A DNA stretch of 64,000 nt from Sediminibacillus albus (lineage in GTDB: Bacteria > Bacillota > Bacilli > Bacillales > Amphibacillaceae), in contig NZ_FNFL01000002.1 of assembly GCF_900101125.1 (NCBI RefSeq), positions 310,001 to 374,000 of the forward strand, in the 5' to 3' direction. A program made the translations under genes and the position numbers. This document shows, piece after piece, positions 1 through 8,741 of the stretch (the first letter of the stretch is position 1; the number at the start of each line of letters is the position of its first letter). The notes below the pieces were generated by a model that worked only from the letters and a program-made list of their open reading frames with translations, had not been told where the DNA came from and searched no databases.

Positions 1-1
1 A

Positions 2-922
2 ATTTGTGGATTGCTTGGCTTAGATATTAATCTTTGTCCTCCTTTGGTGGAGTCTCATGCGGAAGTGGGAACCCTTTCCGCTTCGTTTGCTGAGGCCACA
101 GGTTTAAGCCGGTCCACCCGCATTTTTGCAGGTGGTGCAGACAATGCGTGCGGTGCGATAGGATCAGGGATCTTAGAAACAGGCAAAACACTTTGCAGCA
201 TTGGGACTTCCGGTGTTGTCCTTTCCTATGAGGAGGGTAAAGATAAAGATTTTGCAGGGACTGTTCATTACTTTAATCATGGGGCAGAGGATGCTTACTA
301 TACAATGGGGGTAACCCTCTCAGCAGGTCATAGCCTTAGCTGGTTCAAAGACGTATTTGCCGAAAATGAATCGTTTGAAGAGCTGCTTGCTGAAATTGGG
401 GACGTCCCGCCCGGTGCAAACGGACTACTATTCACGCCTTACTTAGCAGGAGAGAGAACTCCGCATGCTGATCCTGCCATCAGAGCAAGCTTTATCGGGA
501 TGGACAGCTCTCACCAGCGGAAAGACTTTGTACGTGCAGTATTGGAGGGGATTACTTATTCCCTGAATGAATCCATTGATATCTTCAGGAAAAATGGCAA
601 GAAGATCGATACAATCGTATCGATTGGCGGCGGTGCCAAAAACGAAGTTTGGCTGCAGATGCAGGCAGATATTTTTGATGCCAGGATCATAAAGCTATCG
701 AGTGAGCAGGGGCCGGGAATGGGGGCAGCAATGCTTGCTGCATTTGGCTGTGGCTGGTTCAATTCTCTTGTCGACTGCGCCGGTGAATTTTTAAAGGAAT
801 CGGTGGAATACTTGCCAATAAAAGAAAATGCCCTTCGATATCAGGAACTGTTTAACATATACAAAGCTGTTTACAGCCAAACGGCTGACATGAATCAGCA
901 GTTAATGAAGTTCCGGCAATAG
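2..922 (+). CDS. xylB: Xylulokinase, C-terminal part (5' end outside window)
   Basis: Phosphorylates D-xylulose to xylulose 5-phosphate with ATP in the cytoplasm, feeding the pentose phosphate pathway. The reading frame is open from base 2, so the N-terminus lies upstream; 306 residues remain of a protein of about 500. Visible FGGY-kinase signatures are the glycine-rich GGADNACGAIGSG and IGTSG segments of the ATPase fold, the PYLAGERTPHADP block typical of xylulokinases, and GGGAKNEVWLQMQADIF, which is the C-terminal adenine-binding signature. No xylA or xylose regulator is inside the window, so operon context is unknown. A related FGGY sugar kinase (gluconate or ribulose kinase) is possible, but the ERTPH block favours XylB. 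Confidence 0.85.
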   Translation: MCGLLGLDINLCPPLVESHAEVGTLSASFAEATGLSRSTRIFAGGADNACGAIGSGILETGKTLCSIGTSGVVLSYEEGKDKDFAGTVHYFNHGAEDAYYTMGVTLSAGHSLSWFKDVFAENESFEELLAEIGDVPPGANGLLFTPYLAGERTPHADPAIRASFIGMDSSHQRKDFVRAVLEGITYSLNESIDIFRKNGKKIDTIVSIGGGAKNEVWLQMQADIFDARIIKLSSEQGPGMGAAMLAAFGCGWFNSLVDCAGEFLKESVEYLPIKENALRYQELFNIYKAVYSQTADMNQQLMKFRQ

Positions 923-945
923 CTTAACAAATATGCCGGTTTTTG
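913..945 (+). terminator. Possible weak terminator of xylB
   Basis: CCGGCA (913-918) pairs with TGCCGG (934-939), followed directly by TTTTTGTTTTG. The stem is only six pairs, the loop is long and it overlaps the stop codon, so the call is tentative. Confidence 0.4.
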
Positions 946-1125
946 TTTTGCAGCCTTATTTCTATAGCGAACGTTCATACAAAAAGTGTATTCTTACGGC
1001 TGGCCATTTCTCGGCGCTTGTGGTATCCTATTCTGTCCGTATTTTAAACTATATCTCCCTATCCTATATTATTTTGCCATAAAATAGGGTATAATGGTAT
1101 TAGGAATCAGAAAGGGGATTAGATT

Positions 1126-1308
1126 ATGGCCTATTATAACAACAAGAAAGAACCAACCCCGGAAGTGGAAACGAACATTTGGTCTTGTACTAGCGATGAT
1201 TGCGCAGGATGGATGAGGGAAGATTTCACCTTTGAAGAAACTCCAGCTTGTCCCTTATGTCAATCAAAAATGGAAAAAGGCGTAAAAACTTTACCACAGA
1301 TTAACTAA
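1126..1308 (+). CDS. YdjO-like cold-inducible zinc-ribbon protein
   Basis: A 60-residue protein matching the YdjO family of Bacillaceae, described in B. subtilis as cold-inducible. It begins with MAYYNNKKEP and contains two cysteine pairs, WSCTSDDCAGW and CPLC, which could bind zinc as a small ribbon. The spacing and the W-C-T-x-D-C-x-G-W segment are the family hallmarks. The start has the ribosome binding site AAAGGGG about 9 bases upstream. It stands alone, with a good terminator downstream. The molecular function of the family is not known. Confidence 0.8.
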   Translation: MAYYNNKKEPTPEVETNIWSCTSDDCAGWMREDFTFEETPACPLCQSKMEKGVKTLPQIN

Positions 1309-1361
1309 TATACCTACAATCAGCGATTAGGAAGCAATTAAATAAAGTAATCACGTGATAA

Positions 1362-1400
1362 CCATCAGCCCTGTTTAACAGGGCTGATGGCTTTTCTTTC
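1362..1400 (+). terminator. Rho-independent terminator after the YdjO-like gene
   Basis: Perfect 12-bp stem CCATCAGCCCTG / CAGGGCTGATGG (1362-1390) with a short TTTAA-type loop, followed by CTTTTCTTTC. Confidence 0.85.
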
Positions 1401-1429
1401 AGACACGGCTTTGATAACCTTTTGAATAT

Positions 1430-1459
1430 TTGTAATATAAATACAATTTTTGCTATACT
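1430..1459 (+). promoter_or_regulatory. Candidate SigA promoter of the aldehyde dehydrogenase operon
   Basis: TTGTAA (1430-1435) and TATACT (1454-1459) are separated by 18 bases. The expected transcript start near 1466 lies 37 bases before the cre box. Confidence 0.45.
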
Positions 1460-1502
1460 CTTTATATAGAGTCACTACTTCAAGATTTTAAAACTCCATA
1501 AA

Positions 1503-1516
1503 TGAAAGCGATTACA
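1503..1516 (+). promoter_or_regulatory. CcpA cre box upstream of the aldehyde dehydrogenase gene
   Basis: TGAAAGCGATTACA matches the consensus TGWAANCGNTNWCA at all 14 positions. It lies downstream of the candidate promoter and just before the ribosome binding site, the geometry of a roadblock-type catabolite repression site. Confidence 0.75.
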
Positions 1517-1539
1517 AATAATCGAAGGAGGGTTTTGGA

Positions 1540-3060
1540 ATGAAGTATGAAATGCCGAATAGTACGGGAGCGGTTGTTAACTTTAAAGAAAGGTATGGAA
1601 ATTATATTGGAGGGGAATGGAAGGAACCAATCGGAGGCGAATATTTTGATAATGTCACCCCTGTGACTGGTGAAGTGTTTTGCCAGATAGCCCGTTCATC
1701 TGCAGAGGATGTAGAATTGGCCCTTGATGCGGCCCATGGAGCCAAAACAGCATGGGGGAAAACGTCACCTGCTGAAAGAGCTGTCATACTTAATAAGATA
1801 GCAGACCGAATGGAAGAAAATTTAGAAGTGCTAGCTGTAGCCGAGACATGGGATAACGGAAAGGCTGTCAGGGAAACATTGGCCGCAGATATCCCGCTGG
1901 CCATAGATCACTTTAGGTATTTTGCCGGAGTGATCCGAGCGCAGGAAGGCAGCTTAAGCCAGCTCGATGATGATACGGTAGCCTATCACTTTCATGAGCC
2001 CTTAGGCGTAGTAGGACAAATCATCCCATGGAATTTTCCTATTCTTATGGCGACCTGGAAGCTGGCACCTGCTTTAGCTGCGGGGAACGCTGTAGTACTT
2101 AAGCCAGCAGAGCAAACACCTGCCTCGATTCATGTACTTATGGAGTTGATCCATGATTTGCTGCCACCGGGAGTAGTCAATATTGTTAATGGTTTTGGTG
2201 TGGAAACAGGAAAGCCTCTTGCTTCAAGCAGCCGGATTGCCAAAATAGCTTTTACCGGTGAAACTACTACAGGACGTTTAATCATGCAGTATGCTTCAGA
2301 AAATATTATTCCGGTTACCTTGGAACTTGGCGGGAAATCGCCAAACATCTTCTTTGCGGATGTAATGGAAGCGGACGATTCTTTTCTTGATAAAGCAGTA
2401 GAAGGTCTGGCAATGTTTGCTCTTAATCAGGGAGAAGTATGCACTTGTCCTTCTCGGGCATTGGTTCATGAATCTATCTATGAAGCTTTCATGGAGAGGG
2501 CAGTTCAACGGGTGAAAGCAATTAAAATCGGGCACCCGTTAGACACAGAAACGATGATGGGGGCACAGGCTTCGCTAGAGCAAATGGAAAAGATCACTTC
2601 TTATCTGGATATAGGAAAGCAGGAAGGAGCGGAATTGTTAACTGGCGGAAACAGAAACAGCCTGGCTGGTGAACTTGCTAATGGTTATTATGTGGAGCCG
2701 ACGATTTTCAAGGGCGGCAATGACATGAGAATATTCCAAGAGGAAATCTTTGGGCCTGTTTTGTCCGTCACAACCTTCAAAAATGAGGATGAGGCGATGG
2801 CAATTGCCAATGACACCCTATACGGTCTGGGTGCTGGTGTGTGGTCCAGAAACATTAACACGGCTTACCGCTTTGGCAGGGGGATTGAGGCAGGGCGTGT
2901 CTGGACGAACTGCTACCATCAGTATCCTGCCCATGCAGCATTTGGTGGATATAAAAAGTCGGGAATTGGCCGGGAAAATCACCGTATGATGCTTGATCAT
3001 TATCAACAGACGAAAAATCTGCTGGTAAGCTATAGTACCGATCCTGCTGGTTTATTTTAG
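1540..3060 (+). CDS. NAD(P)-dependent aldehyde dehydrogenase, AldB/ExaC type
   Basis: Oxidises an aldehyde, most likely acetaldehyde or a similar short aldehyde, to the acid. Its 506 residues carry the complete ALDH fold: IIPWNFPI near residue 161, KPAEQTP (188-194) in the cofactor site, the general base Glu262 in LELGGK, and the catalytic Cys301 in [11 protein letters not shown], a cysteine motif characteristic of the E. coli AldB / Pseudomonas ExaC branch. EEIFGPV and [13 protein letters not shown] are also present. The start is set by GAAGGAGGG 8-9 bases upstream. The following gene is DUF779, a frequent partner of this ALDH branch, 28 bases away. A perfect cre box before the ribosome binding site points to glucose repression. 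Confidence 0.9.
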   Translation: MKYEMPNSTGAVVNFKERYGNYIGGEWKEPIGGEYFDNVTPVTGEVFCQIARSSAEDVELALDAAHGAKTAWGKTSPAERAVILNKIADRMEENLEVLAVAETWDNGKAVRETLAADIPLAIDHFRYFAGVIRAQEGSLSQLDDDTVAYHFHEPLGVVGQIIPWNFPILMATWKLAPALAAGNAVVLKPAEQTPASIHVLMELIHDLLPPGVVNIVNGFGVETGKPLASSSRIAKIAFTGETTTGRLIMQYASENIIPVTLELGGKSPNIFFADVMEADDSFLDKAVEGLAMFALNQGEVCTCPSRALVHESIYEAFMERAVQRVKAIKIGHPLDTETMMGAQASLEQMEKITSYLDIGKQEGAELLTGGNRNSLAGELANGYYVEPTIFKGGNDMRIFQEEIFGPVLSVTTFKNEDEAMAIANDTLYGLGAGVWSRNINTAYRFGRGIEAGRVWTNCYHQYPAHAAFGGYKKSGIGRENHRMMLDHYQQTKNLLVSYSTDPAGLF

Positions 3061-3088
3061 TGCCATTTTCAAGAGGAAGGGTGAGAGC

Positions 3089-3445
3089 ATGGTCGACAAA
3101 GTGACAGCAACCGATGAGGCAGTAAAGTTGATCGAAAGCTTAAAAGACAGGCATGGACCGCTGATGTTCCACCAGTCAGGAGGCTGTTGCGACGGCAGTT
3201 CCCCAATGTGTTTTAGCCGGGATGAATTTCGTACCGGCAATGCCGATGTGCTGCTGGGATGGATTGCAGACTCTCCATTTTACATTTCCAAGGATCAATA
3301 TGAATATTGGAAACATACACAATTAATTATCGATGTCGTCGACGGACGAGGCGGCATGTTTTCGTTGGAAGGTCCAGAAGGAAAAAGGTTTCTAACCAGA
3401 TCTCGGGTGTTTACGGAGAAAGAGAGAAAGGCTTTGGCGGAATAA
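3089..3445 (+). CDS. DUF779 family protein
   Basis: A 118-residue protein of the DUF779 family, which often sits beside AldB/AcoD-type aldehyde dehydrogenases. The family signature HQSGGCCDGSSPMC (residues about 28-41) has three cysteines and may bind a metal; a WKHTQLIIDVVDGRGGMFSLE block follows near the C-terminus. It starts 28 bases after the dehydrogenase with the ribosome binding site GAGGAAGGGTGAG, so the two genes are almost certainly co-transcribed. No biochemical role is established; a role in maturation or assistance of the dehydrogenase is inference from context only. Confidence 0.85.
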   Translation: MVDKVTATDEAVKLIESLKDRHGPLMFHQSGGCCDGSSPMCFSRDEFRTGNADVLLGWIADSPFYISKDQYEYWKHTQLIIDVVDGRGGMFSLEGPEGKRFLTRSRVFTEKERKALAE

Positions 3446-3495
3446 AGATTATAATGGCGGCCGGTTTTGGCTTGCCAGTTTTTTTAAACTTAAAA

Positions 3496-3507
3496 GAAAC
3501 CGTTTTC
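3496..3507. promoter_or_regulatory. Upstream copy of the LacI-type operator of the beta-glucoside operon
   Basis: GAAACCGTTTTC differs at one position from the perfect palindrome at 3642-3653. It lies 42 bases before the -35 box, so looping with the downstream copy is possible. Confidence 0.5.
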
Positions 3508-3548
3508 CTTGAAAAGAAAAATAATATCTAAAAATTTAAAAAAATAGG

Positions 3549-3577
3549 TTGATTTTGTTAATTATTAGTAATATAAT
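3549..3577 (+). promoter_or_regulatory. SigA promoter of the beta-glucoside operon
   Basis: TTGATT (3549-3554), 17-base spacer, TATAAT (3572-3577). The predicted start near 3584 coincides with a cre box, and an operator palindrome lies in the leader. Confidence 0.65.
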
Positions 3578-3583
3578 CATGTC

Positions 3584-3597
3584 AGAAAGCGTTTACA
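3584..3597 (+). promoter_or_regulatory. CcpA cre box at the transcription start
   Basis: AGAAAGCGTTTACA matches 13 of 14 positions of TGWAANCGNTNWCA and overlaps the expected +1 region of the promoter at 3549-3577. Confidence 0.6.
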
Positions 3598-3641
3598 TAT
3601 AGTTTCATTCTGATCCTATGTGTATTTTTTTAACCGATAAC

Positions 3642-3653
3642 GAAACCGGTTTC
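3642..3653. promoter_or_regulatory. LacI-type operator of the beta-glucoside operon
   Basis: Perfect 12-base palindrome GAAACCGGTTTC with the central CG typical of LacI-family operators, about 60 bases downstream of the predicted transcript start. The regulator encoded at 6988-8028 is the natural candidate to bind it. Confidence 0.65.
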
Positions 3654-3772
3654 CTAACTTAAGCTAAATGTGTTTATGGCATCATATCTATTCGGTTTCC
3701 AAACGGTCCTGGGGGTGAATGAAAAACCAGCCTTTCCTGATTCTGCGAAACAACAAAAAAATGGGGGTAAAG

Positions 3773-5065
3773 ATGATGAAAAAATGGATTTCGATGATTG
3801 TGTTTGCGGCACTACTTTTGATGCTGGCAGCATGCAGCGATGATAGTAAAGCATCTGACGATGGGGAGTCCGGTGCAAGCGGCGGTAAAGTGGAATTGGA
3901 TTTCTGGGTTTTTGGCAGTGCCGGCTATGACGTGCTGGCAGAAGAGTACATGGAAGAGCATCCTGACGTGAAAATAAACATAAATGAAGGAGAAATGGCG
4001 GACATCCATAATAATTTATTTACCTCGATTTCTGCCGGAAGCGGTGCACCAGATATTACCATGATCGAGGTCAGCGAAATCGCCAAGTTCATGCAAGCCA
4101 ATGATCAGTTTTACAACTTGAATGATTATGGCGCCAAGGATGTCCAGGATAATTATCTGGATTGGAAATGGCAGCAGGCACAGAGCGTGGATGGGGACTT
4201 TCAATTAGGATTGCCGACAGATATTGGACCGACAACCATGTTTTATCGGACCGATGTTATGGAAGAAGCAGGATTACCGACAGATCCAGAGGAATTGGCT
4301 GCACAGATTAATGACTGGGACGCTTACCATGAAGCGGCTAAACAAGTGAAAGAAAAGACTGGCAAGCCAATAACCGATAGCCCTGAACTAATGTTTTCCG
4401 CTTTAAGAGACCAGGCACCTGAACAGTATTTTAATGAAGAAAATGAATTAATCATAGAGACTTCTCCATATGTAAAAGAAGCATATGATTACACAACTCA
4501 ATTAATTGAAGAAGGATTGGTCGGACAGAACTCCCTTTGGACCCCTGAATGGGGAAGCGCGATGGCTGATGGCAGTTACGCTACATTGATTGGTGCTCCT
4601 GCATGGATGATTGCCAATGTGAAGGGGAACGCACCAGATGCTGGCGGTAACTGGTCATTGACTACTATTCCGGAAGGAGCAGGGAACTGGGGAGGATCTT
4701 TCTTAGCAATTCCTAAAGAGTCTGATCATCCGCAGGAAGCGTATGATTTTATCGAATGGCTCCTTTCACCGGAAAACCAATTGAAATCGTTCCATAACAA
4801 TGGTTTATTCCCTTCAACTCCTGCCGTTTATGAAGATGAAGAGTTCCTCGCTACTAGTGACGAGTATTTTAGTGATGCACCAACTGCAAAAATATTTGCC
4901 GAGGCAGCCCAATCTGTCCAGCCTATTCATATGGGCGTAAACTATTCAATTGTCCAGGATGAATTAATATTGGCCCTGACTAATGTAGCAGTAGAAGGAG
5001 CTGACCCTCAAAAGGAATGGGATGCAGCAGTGAAAAGGATTAAGGATCAATTGGCCAGACAGTAG
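3773..5065 (+). CDS. Extracellular sugar-binding lipoprotein (CUT1 family), probably cello-oligosaccharide
   Basis: Solute-binding lipoprotein of a sugar ABC importer, anchored outside the membrane. The start MMKKWISM is preferred over an in-frame ATG at 3719 because GGGGGT lies 5-8 bases upstream and it gives a classical signal peptide ending in the lipobox LAAC (acylated Cys followed by SDDS). The 430-residue body is family-1 SBP: LDFWVFG at the mature N-terminus, then the lobe segments TDIGPTTMFYRTDVMEEAGLPTDP and a C-terminal VEGADPQKEWDAAVKRIK. It is the first gene of an operon with two permeases, a LacI regulator, a YesL-like protein and a beta-glucosidase, which makes cellobiose or other beta-glucosides the likely ligand. 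No ATPase gene is present; such systems usually share an MsmX-type ATPase encoded elsewhere. Confidence 0.85.
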   Translation: MMKKWISMIVFAALLLMLAACSDDSKASDDGESGASGGKVELDFWVFGSAGYDVLAEEYMEEHPDVKININEGEMADIHNNLFTSISAGSGAPDITMIEVSEIAKFMQANDQFYNLNDYGAKDVQDNYLDWKWQQAQSVDGDFQLGLPTDIGPTTMFYRTDVMEEAGLPTDPEELAAQINDWDAYHEAAKQVKEKTGKPITDSPELMFSALRDQAPEQYFNEENELIIETSPYVKEAYDYTTQLIEEGLVGQNSLWTPEWGSAMADGSYATLIGAPAWMIANVKGNAPDAGGNWSLTTIPEGAGNWGGSFLAIPKESDHPQEAYDFIEWLLSPENQLKSFHNNGLFPSTPAVYEDEEFLATSDEYFSDAPTAKIFAEAAQSVQPIHMGVNYSIVQDELILALTNVAVEGADPQKEWDAAVKRIKDQLARQ

Positions 5066-5075
5066 GGATTTTACT

Positions 5076-5105
5076 AAGCGGTCCAGGGTCTTATATGGAC
5101 CGCTT
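5076..5105 (+). other. Intercistronic hairpin between binding protein and permease genes
   Basis: AAGCGGTCCA (5076-5085) pairs perfectly with TGGACCGCTT (5096-5105). There is no U-run, so it probably protects the 3' end of the binding-protein mRNA or lowers permease expression rather than terminating fully. Confidence 0.65.
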
Positions 5106-5128
5106 ATTTAATGAAAGGGGAGAGAATA

Positions 5129-6091
5129 GTGGCCCAACCTCAAATCCAGCCTGATGCAGATACAAAACACGAACCGGTGAAACCTTCTCCAAAAAAGAAA
5201 CGGTCGCCTTTTCATTTCAGTGAGAAAACAAAAGACGCTATTTCCGGGTATTTGTATATATCACCATTTTATATATTGTTTGCTATCTTTGGTCTGTTTC
5301 CTATGTTGTTCAGTTTTTACCTCGGTTTTCAAAAATGGAACGGCTTAGGAGAAATGGAGTATGTAGGATTACAGAACTTTAAATTTGTCCTTGCAGATCC
5401 AATTTTTTGGAAGTCATTACTTAACACAGTAGTCATCGGGGTCATTGGAACCCTGCCGCAGTTACTAATCGGGATTATCTTAGCCTATGCATTGAATTCA
5501 GCACTAATCAGGTTCAAGAGTGTCTTCCGGGTTTCGATTTTTATGCCTTATGTTACTTCTACAGTCGCAGTCGCTATCGTGTTTGGCGTTATGTTCAATA
5601 ATCAGGACTTCGGATTAATGAACGTTGTATTCAATTGGCTTGGGTTCGATTCTGTAAATTGGGGCACATCGGAATGGGGAGTGAAACTGGCGATTTCTAC
5701 GATGGTCTTCTGGCGATGGGTTGGCTACAATACAATTATCTATTTGGCTGGGCTGCAGGGAATACCAAACGATTTATATGAAGCAGCCAAAATTGATGGA
5801 GCAAGTATTAGGCAGCAAATTCAGTATATTACCATTCCAATGCTGAAGCCAATCATTATCCTGACTGTGTTTTTATCAACAATCGGGGCCATGCAGTTAT
5901 TTACGGAACCACTTGTATTCCTTGGAAGAAGTTTTAGAGAAGAGGGCATCACCGTAGTGCTTTATTTATATCGAGAAGCCTTTTCAAACATGGCTTTTGG
6001 AACAGCATCAGCTACGGCGATTATCTTATTTGTTATTATTATTGTCTTGTCGAGCATTAATGTATTTTTCACTAATCGAATTGGGAAATAA
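5129..6091 (+). CDS. Sugar ABC transporter permease, MalF/CebF type
   Basis: Integral membrane subunit of the beta-glucoside importer. Start GTG 5129 is preferred over ATG 5111 because AAAGGGGAG (5114-5122) lies 6 bases before it, whereas the ATG has no ribosome binding site. The 320 residues open with a basic, proline-rich cytoplasmic tail followed by about six membrane segments (first: YLYISPFYILFAIFGLFPMLF). The cytoplasmic EAA loop, [22 protein letters not shown] (broken here as EAAKIDGAS then IPML), is where the ATPase docks. The second permease follows 12 bases later. Confidence 0.88.
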   Translation: MAQPQIQPDADTKHEPVKPSPKKKRSPFHFSEKTKDAISGYLYISPFYILFAIFGLFPMLFSFYLGFQKWNGLGEMEYVGLQNFKFVLADPIFWKSLLNTVVIGVIGTLPQLLIGIILAYALNSALIRFKSVFRVSIFMPYVTSTVAVAIVFGVMFNNQDFGLMNVVFNWLGFDSVNWGTSEWGVKLAISTMVFWRWVGYNTIIYLAGLQGIPNDLYEAAKIDGASIRQQIQYITIPMLKPIIILTVFLSTIGAMQLFTEPLVFLGRSFREEGITVVLYLYREAFSNMAFGTASATAIILFVIIIVLSSINVFFTNRIGK

Positions 6092-6103
6092 GGGGTGTGG
6101 CAA

Positions 6104-6952
6104 ATGGGTAGTAGAAAAACGGAAGCGAAAAAAATTACTTTTTCCAACATAATTGTGTATGGAGTGCTTATGATTGCCGCCATTCTATCTATTTTCCCGT
6201 TTTATTGGATGTTTGTAATGGCGACCAACCATAATAGTGCAATTAACTCTGTTCCTCCTGCGTTTATCCCGGGAAAAGAATTGGTAACAAACTTTCAAAA
6301 TGTGTTAAGTAATATTGACTTCTTCGGGGCTATGTGGAATTCCTTGATCGTGTCAACGTTGACAACGTTAGGTGTTCTGTTTTTGTGTTCACTCGCAGGC
6401 TTTTCGTTTGCCAAGTTTCAATTCAAAGGCAAAAACGTATTGTTTGTATTTCTGCTGGTAACCATGATGGTGCCGCCGCAGCTGGGATTAATCCCGCAAT
6501 ATTATATTATAACCAAACTTGACTGGGTCAATGACTTGAAAGCAATCATTATCCCGGGGATGATCGACGCTTTCGGCATCTTTTGGATGAGACAGTATAT
6601 TAGCAGCAATGTCCCTGATGAATTAATGGATGCGGCAAAAATAGACGGTTGCTCCAACTTCAGAATTTATTGGAACATCACGGTGCCTGTTATCATTCCG
6701 GCATTTGCTACATTGGCTATTATTAAGTTTATGTATATGTGGAATGATTTCTTATGGCCGCTGGTCGTACTCCGTGATGAATCCTCTTATACTATTCAAA
6801 TAGCGCTTAGGAATTTAATTGATAATTATGTCCGGGATAATGGCATGATTTTATCTGGTACTTTCTGGGCAACAGTTCCGCTAATTATCATCTTCCTGCT
6901 GTTTAACAGGTTGTTCATCCAAAGCTTGACACAAGGAGCAGTAAAGAGCTAA
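6104..6952 (+). CDS. Sugar ABC transporter permease, MalG/CebG type
   Basis: Second membrane subunit of the importer, 282 residues from ATG 6104; AAGGGG lies 8 bases upstream, while the in-frame GTG at 6095 overlaps that ribosome binding site. Six membrane segments are visible, starting with IIVYGVLMIAAILSIFPFYWM. The EAA-loop equivalent reads DELMDAAKIDGCSNFRIYW, with the alanine-aspartate-glycine core kept and an unusual Cys after the Gly. The C-terminus FIQSLTQGAVKS is the usual MalG-type ending. The regulator gene begins 35 bases downstream, so the operon continues. Confidence 0.88.
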   Translation: MGSRKTEAKKITFSNIIVYGVLMIAAILSIFPFYWMFVMATNHNSAINSVPPAFIPGKELVTNFQNVLSNIDFFGAMWNSLIVSTLTTLGVLFLCSLAGFSFAKFQFKGKNVLFVFLLVTMMVPPQLGLIPQYYIITKLDWVNDLKAIIIPGMIDAFGIFWMRQYISSNVPDELMDAAKIDGCSNFRIYWNITVPVIIPAFATLAIIKFMYMWNDFLWPLVVLRDESSYTIQIALRNLIDNYVRDNGMILSGTFWATVPLIIIFLLFNRLFIQSLTQGAVKS

Positions 6953-6987
6953 AACAATAGTATATCAAAAAGACTGAGGGATTATTA

Positions 6988-8028
6988 ATGAAACTGACAA
7001 TCAAGGATATTGCCAAGATGGCTGATGTCTCTCCTGGCACGGTCTCTAAAATCATCAATAATACAGGAAGCATTGGCTATAAAACAAAAGAGAAAGTTAT
7101 GAAGATAATTGAAGAAACAGGTTATCAGCCTAGTTTTTCGGCAAAGTCACTAGCTACAAAGAAATCGAATTTAATTGGGCTTATATATGCGGGTGAAGTA
7201 GATGTGGATTTCAACCATCCCTTCTTCAACCAGGTAATCAATGCCTTCCGCAAAACAATCGGCCAGCTGGGCTATGATATTCTTGTGTTTTCCAACAATC
7301 AATTTAGCAAAAATAAAGAGGATTATCTAGCAAGATGTAAACATTTTCAGTTGGATGGATGCATTGTTGTCGCGGGTGAACATATCGAAGACTCTGTCTA
7401 TGAGCTTGACCAAAGCACGGTGCCCTGTGTAGGAGTCGATATTGAATTGACCGGACCCCAGTCCAGTTATGTGACAACAGATAATAGCAAAGTTGCAGCA
7501 AAAGTTGTGGAATATTTTTATTTACATTCCGTAAAAGATATCGCTTTTATTGGCGGGCAAAGAGATTCGGTAATATCTAACATTCGTAAAGACGGTTTTA
7601 TCCATAGTATGAACCAGTTCGGAATCAAAATAAATGAAGAGTGGATCAAGTATGGAAATTACTTTGAGGATAGTGGGTATGAAGCAATGCAGGCAATGCT
7701 TACCGATCGTCCTTATCCGAAAGCAGTATTTGCTGCTTCGGATATGATGGCATTGGGTGCTTTGAAAGCCATTAAAGAGGCGGGTCTCCGTGTTCCTGAG
7801 GATATCAAGCTGCTTGGCTGTGATGATATTGAAGCTTGCCGTTACAGCGACCCCACTCTAAGTACAGTAAAGCAGGATAAGGAAAAAATCGGAAAGCTGG
7901 CAGCTTATATGCTGCATGATTTAATTAATGGCAATGCAGAGCCAAGTTCTATCCTTGTAGATCCAGAGCTGGTAATCAGAGGTTCGTCAGCATTAGTGTC
8001 TGAAAAACTGTCTATAAAGGGGAGCTAG
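6988..8028 (+). CDS. LacI-family transcriptional regulator of the beta-glucoside operon
   Basis: DNA-binding repressor of 346 residues. The N-terminal helix-turn-helix and hinge are textbook LacI: LTIKDIAKMADVSPGTVSKI (residues 3-22) and a hinge around GYQPSFSAKSLATKKSNLIG. The rest is a periplasmic-binding-protein-like effector domain with typical strands (IGLIYAG, IAFIGGQRDS, AVFAASDMMALGALKA, LLGCDDIEACRYSDPTLSTV). It lies within the operon it probably controls, between permease and YesL-like genes; the palindrome GAAACCGGTTTC in the operon leader is the likely operator. The effector is probably a beta-glucoside such as cellobiose, by analogy with CebR of Streptomyces; this is inference from gene context. 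Confidence 0.85.
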   Translation: MKLTIKDIAKMADVSPGTVSKIINNTGSIGYKTKEKVMKIIEETGYQPSFSAKSLATKKSNLIGLIYAGEVDVDFNHPFFNQVINAFRKTIGQLGYDILVFSNNQFSKNKEDYLARCKHFQLDGCIVVAGEHIEDSVYELDQSTVPCVGVDIELTGPQSSYVTTDNSKVAAKVVEYFYLHSVKDIAFIGGQRDSVISNIRKDGFIHSMNQFGIKINEEWIKYGNYFEDSGYEAMQAMLTDRPYPKAVFAASDMMALGALKAIKEAGLRVPEDIKLLGCDDIEACRYSDPTLSTVKQDKEKIGKLAAYMLHDLINGNAEPSSILVDPELVIRGSSALVSEKLSIKGS

Positions 8029-8029
8029 C

Positions 8030-8635
8030 ATGCAAAAATCAGAAAATACCTTTATGCGAGTGATGGATATTTTCACCCACTTTTTATTATTGAATGTTAT
8101 TTGGATGGTTAGCTGTTTGCTGATTGTCACTATTTTTCCAGCGACTACAGCATTGTTTGCAGTGGCCAGAAAATGGACGGCATCGGGAATTGAAGCAGGT
8201 GTTTTTACTCTTTATATAGATAAATTTAAAGAGAACTTCAGAAAGAGTTTTGTCATTGGGCTAATCTCGATAGCAGCAGGGGCGGTTATATATATGGATG
8301 CTGTTATCCTTTTGCATGTTTCATTTAAGGGCAGTATGTTTTTACTGGCTCTGCTGATTTTTGCCGGTATGCTCTACTTTTTTACGGTTATCTATGTGTT
8401 TTTCATGATGGTAAACTATGAGCTGTCGATTTTACATACGTTAAAAAATGCACTTTTTCTTTCCATCAGCAAAATCTTTCACACTTTGTCCTACCTTGCC
8501 ATCATAGCTGGCGTCCTGACGATTGTTTACTTTTTTCCATTTTTCCTGCTCATCGCTGGGAGCCTGCAAGCATTTATCATGTACCAGATTTTCCATAGAC
8601 TTACTGACCAAATTAACCAACCAGTAACCGAATAA
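8030..8635 (+). CDS. YesL-like DUF624 membrane protein
   Basis: A 201-residue integral membrane protein with about five hydrophobic segments (for example FTHFLLLNVIWMVSCLLIVTIF near the N-terminus, where the TTALFAVARKW motif follows). DUF624/YesL proteins are regularly found inside sugar ABC transporter operons of Bacilli, but no function has been shown. It starts one base after the LacI stop codon with GGGGAG as ribosome binding site, so it is translationally coupled to the regulator. Confidence 0.8.
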   Translation: MQKSENTFMRVMDIFTHFLLLNVIWMVSCLLIVTIFPATTALFAVARKWTASGIEAGVFTLYIDKFKENFRKSFVIGLISIAAGAVIYMDAVILLHVSFKGSMFLLALLIFAGMLYFFTVIYVFFMMVNYELSILHTLKNALFLSISKIFHTLSYLAIIAGVLTIVYFFPFFLLIAGSLQAFIMYQIFHRLTDQINQPVTE

Positions 8636-8741
8636 CAAAGGGATAGGGCTGTCTCTGCCAACTTGCTAATCGAATACTAAGCCAACATGAACTGCTGCAG
8701 GGGGGAGGAATAGCCTTTCTTAATCATAAGGGGGAATTACA

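Noticed and set aside
3719-3772. Longer N-terminus of the first sugar-binding protein
   Set aside because: It would bury the signal peptide behind 18 extra residues; the ribosome binding site fits the start at 3773.
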